Positions 57,964 through 64,000 of a DNA stretch of 64,000 nt are shown here, in pieces; position 1 is the stretch's first letter, and every line of letters begins with the position of its first letter. The notes under the pieces were generated by a model that worked only from the letters and a program-made list of their open reading frames with translations, was not told the DNA's origin and ran no database searches. Position numbers and translations under genes: made by a program. Source of the DNA: Vicugna pacos (Eukaryota; Chordata; Mammalia; Artiodactyla; Camelidae); assembly GCF_048564905.1 (NCBI RefSeq), contig NC_132992.1, positions 95,741,001-95,805,000 on the forward strand, in the 5' to 3' direction.

Positions 57964-60009
57964 GGGCGTCAGGCGTCAGCAAACGAGAACAGTGCTGAGC
58001 CAGCCACTCTTACGTCATCTGCTGTTAAATCCTGCAGCCTCAGGAACGTGGAAACACAATTAGGTGTGGTTGGAAGCGTGGATTCTGGGGAGGCTGGCCA
58101 TCCTCAAGTCGCAGGGCGGGTGGGGTGGGACAAGGACGGGCCTGGGAGTGCACACGCCACACGATCGCCTCTTTCCACTTTTTAACATTTTCCCATAGAC
58201 CTAGCACCAACAGCCTAAAACCATCAACCAGAAACGGAGAAGGAGCCATCCAGAGCAGGAAACGCTTCCTTCGGTCCCTGCTGATCTGGGCTCTGTGGCT
58301 TCCCAGTGGACTGGTGCCCAGCCTTACACCCCCGCACCGAGGAAGGCTGCCCTGAGAACTCTGGCGAAAGGCCTGTAGGGGTTCTGTCTTTCCAACGGCC
58401 GGTCAGGTGATGGGGGGCTTGGGGTTGGGGAGGCCGCTGCCCACAGCAGGGCAGCCCGTGTCCTCCAGTCTCCTTGCACAGAGCTGTCCAGCACAACTGC
58501 TGCTGAAATCTGTGCTGACCTGCGGACGTGAACAGGGGCAGCAGGACTCCAGCATGGTGGGTCCCTGAAGTCCACGTTTGCTAGGTGCATCCACACAGAC
58601 CCACGTCCAGTCCACTCTGCCAGGAAGGACTCGAGGCTATGGCCAGCCCCACTGTTCCCAGAAGTGACAAGGTCAGTGTCAGTGGGTCGGCCTTCAGCGT
58701 CACTGGGGCGGCTGGCCCTGCAGCCTTACTGACCTCCGCCATCGTCCCCTCCCCGTCTCAGACTGCACTTCTTCAGCACCTGGCTCTTCTCAGAGGGGCC
58801 ACCGTGTGCTGTTTGCCTGGTGGGTGGCCCACACCTCATACACTGAGTGCCCACTGCCCTTGCCCACCCGGCGACCAGCAGGTGCTCTTCATGCCAGGGT
58901 CCTCCTGAGTGTCGGACGGAATGGGAAACTCACAGACACGTCCCAGGCCAGAGGACTCCTCCCTGTCCCTGTGGCGAGCGGCCGGCTCACCGCAAAACAC
59001 AGTAGGAGTCCCTTTTCAACACAGGTGTAGTAACGCGTTCTGTTGGGGCTGAGCCACAGTCATGAGGACACCAACAGGCCAGGCAACAGCCACAGCCTCA
59101 GGCTCAGTGGAGGCCTTCCTGTGCCCACTGAGGAAGCATTCCTTCTTGAGAACTGGCTCCTGCAAGTCATCACAGCCTCAGCTGTGGGCGTCTGAAGTCA
59201 AACCCTGCACACGGTCACCATCCCTGCTGAAAGGACTTAACTCTACTTGTGCCACGGTTCCCAGACCTGGCGCTCTCGCTCTGGGCCGCGGCACTCCATG
59301 CGGACCACTGTGCTGACATGGGCGCAGCAGACCTGCCCACAGTGGACTTTGCTTTAGGGCTTATGTTGTCTCCTGGAAGACCGTGCCCTAGAAGACCTGG
59401 GGACAAACACACAGTGGCCCCTTTGCAGGCACGAGGATCAGCCCCTTTTTTCCCCCACCAGGTCCCATGTGCCCCTCTACAACCACCAGATTCCTGGCCT
59501 CAGACCGCGTCACAGGGGCGCTCCCACCAGGGCATGAGACGTCCAGCAACTGGGCAGCGGTTCTGGTGGGAGGAAGCCCCAGGAGCAGAAGCAGGGCCGC
59601 ACTGCAATGTGGTGAATCTGGTTAGGACAGATTGCTGCCTGCCAAGTTGAGTGTCATCTGAAGGCACCAAGGCTGGGCACCAAGTGGAAGGTGGGTTTTC
59701 TCCTGGTGGGGCCAAGCTGACAGCAGGTGTGACACCTTCCATAATCGACTCACACACCCAGGGGAGGAGCATTTAAGGAAAATAGTGTTTATGCTCACAC
59801 TGGTTTAAGAGAGGCAAGGCAGGCTTAACCCAGGGGGACTGTGATGGAGCGTTGCAGCAGGGGGGAGATGGGGCTCAGCTCTGAGTAAAACAAGGGCAGC
59901 CTGTAACCCATGTCCAAGAAGTGGGTGATGGGTGGAGGACGGAAAAGGACGGAGAGGGGACACCAGGCAAGGGGGCTTCTGGCCCAACCACCTGACAGAG
60001 TGTTCGCTG
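57964..60009. other. Intergenic, nothing recognised
   Basis: Moderately GC-rich. ORFs up to 133 codons overlap on both strands without recognisable domains. No V exon, RSS or octamer. Confidence 0.4.
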
Positions 60010-60335
60010 CAGGTGGGCCATCCTGACACCGTTAGAGTGATTTCTTCCTGTGGTTTGACTTGCATTCCCCCCACGGTTACTGACACCGATCCGTATTGCA
60101 TGTACCTGATGGCTAAGTGTGTCTCTTCCACATCCATTCAAATTCCTAACTGGAATTACTTTGACCAAAGTATTGTTGTTATTTTTGTTAGGACTTCTTA
60201 TGTATTTTACGTATTAATCCCTTATTAGACTACGTTTTGCAAACAGTTTCTTCTGGTCTATAGTTTGCGTCTTTCCTCTGAATGCTGTTTCCTTTCCTGT
60301 GCAGAATCTTCCTGGTGCCACGTGTTTACTTGTCC
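60010..60335 (-). mobile_element. Old L1 ORF2 3' fragment, antisense
   Basis: Antisense ORF2 C-terminus in the order TTGACTTGCATTCCCC, TATGTATTTTACGTATTAAT, TTTGCAAACAGTTTCTTC, TTTCCTTTCCTGTGCAGAAT, as in old mammalian L1s. Strongly diverged. Confidence 0.65.
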
Positions 60336-60799
60336 TCCTGTTGCTGCTTTTATCCTCAGGGGACTCCTGAAGGGCTGATACAGAAGAGGATCCCTGACAC
60401 CAATGTCCCCCTGAGTGGGCGAGGGCCAGGAGCACAACATGCCTCAAGGGGGGCAGAGACCAGGGGGGCCAACCGCAAGCACGTGTGGTCATCCGTGCAG
60501 GAGGAAGGAAGTGCCACGAGGGGATAGCAGGTGCATGTCTGAGGCTAGAATTCCATGACTCTGTGACAAGGAATCAGGGACATATAGGGGCCGGATAAAG
60601 AGAGGACCCATCTGCAAACAGAGAATGTTACTCCTCCCACTGGGGCCTATAGACAGGATGTGTACAATAAAGCCAGAAAGAACACAACAGGAAATGACCC
60701 TGAGGAGAGCTGGGAGCCGGAAGAGGAAGGGGAAATCACTGATCACCAGAGGAAGCCCCTACCAGTCCCCCTGTACATGTGGCTGCTCTAGGGTTCTAT
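60336..60799. other. Intergenic, nothing recognised
   Basis: 3' flank of the IGHV3 gene. A weak CTCF-like word (ATGCAGGGGGCTTG on the minus strand, 60814-60827) lies just beyond; I would not call it a site. Confidence 0.35.
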
Positions 60800-60852
60800 G
60801 TAGGCAGGGTCCTCAAGCCCCCTGCATCCTCCGCTGTCTCTCTATACAGAGA

Positions 60853-60891
60853 GGTTTGTGTCTGCACTCAGAATGACTTCCCATCACTGTG
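60853..60891 (-). other. V 23-RSS of IGHV3
   Basis: Heptamer CACAGTG (60885-60891), 23-bp spacer (60862-60884), nonamer ACACAAACC (60853-60861). Confidence 0.92.
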
Positions 60892-61348
60892 TCTCTCGCA
60901 CAGTAATACAGGGCCGTGTCCTCAGGTTTCAGGCTGTTCATTTGCAGATACAGCGTGTTCTTGGCGTTGTCTCTGGAGATGGTGAATCGGCCCTTCACGG
61001 AGTCTGCATAGTATGTGCTACCACCACCAGTATTAATAGCTGAGACCCACTCGAGCCCCTTCCCTGGAGCCTGGCGGACCCAGCTCATGTAGTAGCTACT
61101 GAAGGTGAATCCAGAGGCTGCACAGGAGACTCTCAGAGACCCCCCAGGCTGCACCAAGCCTCCCCCAGACTCCACCAGCTGCACCTGAGCCTGGACACCT
61201 GCAAACACAAAGACATCCTGGTCAGGAGACTGTCACACGTCCTCTGATTCCCTCACTCACGACCACCCACATCCTCAGTATCTCTCCTTCTCCATGAATT
61301 ACCTTGTAGAAGAGCACCCAGGACCACCAAGCTCAGCCCCAGCTCCAT
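60892..61348 (-). CDS. IGHV3: IGHV3 heavy-chain V segment (conventional VH), intact
   Basis: Leader exon 61303-61348 (ATG at 61348, [21 protein letters not shown] donor), intron 61199-61302, V exon 60892-61198 (307 nt). FR1 [20 protein letters not shown]1 [12 protein letters not shown]2 [17 protein letters not shown]2 [11 protein letters not shown]3 [26 protein letters not shown]. Val37, Gly44, Leu45 and Trp47 mark a VL-pairing VH rather than a VHH. Both cysteines, splice sites, consensus RSS and octamer are intact: the cleanest functional gene in the window. It is the sister of the pseudogene at 24.4 kb and closely related in FR3 to the VHH at 33.1 kb. Confidence 0.96.
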
Positions 61349-61469
61349 GGTGAGTCGTCTGTGCTCAGTCCTGATCAGAGAACGGGAGCAGCTGGGAATC
61401 CCGGGCTGGGCCTCCTCTCCCAGAGCTGCAGGGCCAGGCCGGGTGGCTTTATCCTCAGAGGGAGGCCCT

Positions 61470-61477
61470 ATTTGCAT
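61470..61477 (-). promoter_or_regulatory. Octamer of IGHV3 promoter
   Basis: ATGCAAAT on the minus strand, about 122 bp upstream of the ATG. Confidence 0.9.
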
Positions 61478-62881
61478 GTCATCTCACTACATAGCAAGTC
61501 AGGGCCTTGCTGGCCTCAGAGAGGGCCAGGCCCCTGAGCAGCTGTGAGTGTCTGTGGTTTGCTGGTGTTGGTAGCATTTGGAAATATCTGTTCTCTTATG
61601 CGAAATTTTCAGGGTAATCACTTAGTATTGTGCTTTATTCTGTTTTCTACACATGCCCAGAAATCCTTTGGTGTAGCCCTCAGTGTTCCTCCCATATTGG
61701 AGACTTAAGTAACCCCAGAAGAGTAAGTCATTTGTGGACTGTCCAGGGACACAGCTTTGTGAGGAGTTGTCCCAGGGTTTTCACATTTGCTCTGCCCCTC
61801 TGGACGTAACTGGTCCAGAATCACTTCTAAGACAGAGTTGGACAAGCCTGGTGAGGGTTCCTGGACCCCCTCCTGTGATGAGAACATAACGATTCTGTTC
61901 TATGGTCGTGTGTATCTGATCACGTGTGAGCAAGTGTCATGCACATATTCTCAGGAGTCTCTAATAGTTGACTTTCTATCAATGGCAGCATTCAGGAAAA
62001 CATCTTTACTTATCAGGGGATTGTGATTGAAAGATGTTTAATTTCCACTGTGTTGTCTTATTTTTACATAAATGCCATTTAACAATGTAAGGTACTGTCA
62101 AACTCACTTCGGCTCTGCATATTTAAATCTACACAGAGATGCAGATATTGTCCATGTGATGTGAGAAATGGGACCAAACCTCACCTACCTGTGTTTGACG
62201 TCTCCAGGTGGCATGAGAGCTGGGAGGAAGATTCACCCCACACTCCTGGATCAACTGCAAAATCCCAGGTAACTAAAAGTTCTGAGTGTGAACTGTCAGG
62301 AGTGCAGCCTGAGGGTCATTGCCAACTCCTCTGTGTCATCTTTTCAAGCTGAGTCTTTCCACAATCCACTCCCACCCAGGTGTGCTGTCCTCAGACCAAA
62401 GACCTGCAGCACCTCGAAGGCTTATGGGTTAGACTCATCCCCACTGGTGAGGGTCTTAGCTGTCAGAAGCTGGAAAGCATAACGAGGAAGAGGGTGAAGT
62501 TATGAAATATGCATTGAGACTGAGAGTCAGAGGAGTTCTGTAAGGAGGCACAGGAACACACAGAAGGTGGATTCAGAGTCCCAGGCTTCATCCTGAATTC
62601 TCAGCAATGTCCTTGGAAAGACTGGGCTGCACCAGGGCTCACATGCTTCTGAGAAAATTAACGTCAGGATCCTGGATAGAGGATCAGTGGTTTGAGTTTC
62701 CACTGATGACTGGGAAGACAGTGATTTGAATGAATATTCCTATTACAAATTACAGTAAAGAATACTATTATTTTTATAAAGAAAATTAGCTGGTCGTATC
62801 CAAATTCAGAAGGAAGGTGGAAGTCCTGGAAGCCATTATGAGACATATGACCTGAGCTCCCCTTAGTGTGCGCAGGAACAC

Positions 62882-62920
62882 GCGCACACACAGACACACA
62901 GGTGCACATGCACACACATG
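62882..62920. repeat. (CA)n-rich microsatellite
   Basis: Imperfect CA run; duplicated counterpart of 26300-26340. Confidence 0.8.
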
Positions 62921-63639
62921 CAGAGACTCACTCTTGTATCTGCATCCAAAACCTCCTCTGTCCAAGTATTGTCTCTGACATGCACAAGACATAGTCCTGT
63001 GACAGGAAACTGCTGGCATCTGAGGGAAAGTGGAGTTCTAGGATTCTCCAGTATTGAATGAGCGACTCTGTTTTCTTGGATCCCATGACAAGGGCTACAA
63101 TGCGGGGCTTAGCAGTGCCTCAGACACCATCAGCACACGGCCCTGCACTGAGCTCTGGGTTTGGCCCTTGTTTCCACTTTAAAGCATGTGTGAAGGCCCC
63201 ACAAGCACCTGCACACAGTGTTTTCAGTGAACATGAGCTTTAATATCACCCAGTCAGATGTGTAGTATTGGAAGAGTTCATTTCATGGTGAGTTGATGCT
63301 AAAAATTCTAAAATGTGGCAGTTTTTTTGTAGTTGGGGCTCCAGTTTTTAGTCCCATCAGCAGAATGTTGCTTTATTCCTGTATCATCTTTATATTGCAA
63401 AATTATCACATTTTTATCCTTTATTCTTCAGTCATGGGGAAGGGTCTGGATAACACAGTCTCACCTGCATGTAGCTCCTTGTTCAGAACATCTGAACATG
63501 CTGGGAACAACATAATTGCTATCTGGGTTCTGGGTTTAGCCACAGTCTGATCTCTGCTCCATCTCCAGGCTTAAATATAAAAACCTGCATAACCCAGATC
63601 TGGTGTGGAGTTTCCTCCCAATGAGTGTCTCTAATACAT

Positions 63640-64000
63640 GAAGTCATTTTTTGTCATCCACATGATTCACTTTTATTTCACCATGAAGTTGAAATCATAA
63701 ACCCAGCATTGCCTCACTAGGGTATCCTGGCTTCTAAAACAAAACTTATCCAATCTCAGAAACTGGGCAAAATAACAATAATACTAAATACACAGAAACC
63801 TCAACTAAATAAAATTTGGTGACAGTATGGTGAGATCTCATGTCCTACCAGGATAGCAGAGTCCAGCAACGTGGAGAAGCTATACCCCATCTTTCTTCCT
63901 GGAAAGTACTCAGGCAGTGAGGGGTGGTCACAGCTCAGCCAGTGAGAAGCCCTGGGTGCTTTGTTCACTACAGCCCCTCCTCCAACATCCATTCCCATCT
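63640..64000 (+). repeat. Unclassified dispersed repeat, copy 5 (cut by window end)
   Basis: Direct duplicate of the blocks at 240-760 and 27050-27570. Confidence 0.5.

Larger units (their letters stand above)
60800..64000. repeat. Segmental duplication, IGHV3 + spacer copy 2
   Basis: Collinear with 24241-27400. From 63380 on it also matches the window start (1-620). The window ends inside this copy, so a third cassette continues beyond. Confidence 0.85.

Noticed and set aside
60814-60827. CTCF motif beside the intact IGHV3
   Set aside because: Only the AGGGGGC core fits; the flanking consensus bases are missing, so I did not call it.

Overview
This window is a piece of an immunoglobulin heavy-chain variable (IGHV) locus from a camelid (alpaca/llama or camel; I cannot separate the species). 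The main evidence is at 33.1-33.6 kb: a germline VHH segment that encodes the heavy-chain-only hallmarks Phe37, Glu44 and Arg45. Its neighbours are ordinary VH segments with the camelid FR3 signature LKPEDTA, and the L1 3' ends look cetartiodactyl. No D, J or constant exon is visible.

All ten V segments lie on the minus strand, so the D-J-C part of the locus should lie beyond the low-coordinate end. From low to high coordinate they are: a clan II (IGHV4-like) pseudogene at 5.6-6.0 kb; an IGHV4 gene with one stop at codon 47 (7.5-7.9 kb); an intact IGHV1 (19.7-20.1 kb); an IGHV3 pseudogene (24.4-24.8 kb); a second clan II pseudogene (31.2-31.6 kb); an intact IGHV3-type VHH (33.1-33.6 kb); an IGHV7-like frameshift pseudogene (36.4-36.8 kb); an IGHV4 pseudogene (48.5-48.9 kb); an intact IGHV5-like gene (56.6-57.0 kb); and an intact conventional IGHV3 (60.9-61.3 kb). 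Most have the standard layout: a 46-nt leader exon, an intron of about 85-105 bp, an exon of about 305 nt and a 23-RSS at the 3' end, with an ATGCAAAT octamer upstream of the leader.

The V genes sit in tandem duplicated cassettes. The order IGHV3 - shared spacer - clan II pseudogene - IGHV4 or VHH - IGHV1/7 appears twice and begins a third time at 60.9 kb. The same slot holds IGHV4 in the first cassette and the VHH in the second. CTCF-like motifs lie just outside several RSSs, in the same orientation as the V genes, as described for proximal mouse VH genes.

The rest is mostly LINE-1. There is one full-length, target-site-flanked L1 (11.9-19.0 kb, minus strand, decayed ORFs) inside an older L1. 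A cluster of broken L1s lies at 40.5-45.9 kb, and a long 3'-truncated L1 at 48.95-54.2 kb has cut an IGHV4 pseudogene off from its promoter. Smaller L1 scraps, two MLT1-type (ERVL-MaLR) LTR fossils and microsatellites make up most of the remainder; several intervals hold nothing I recognise.
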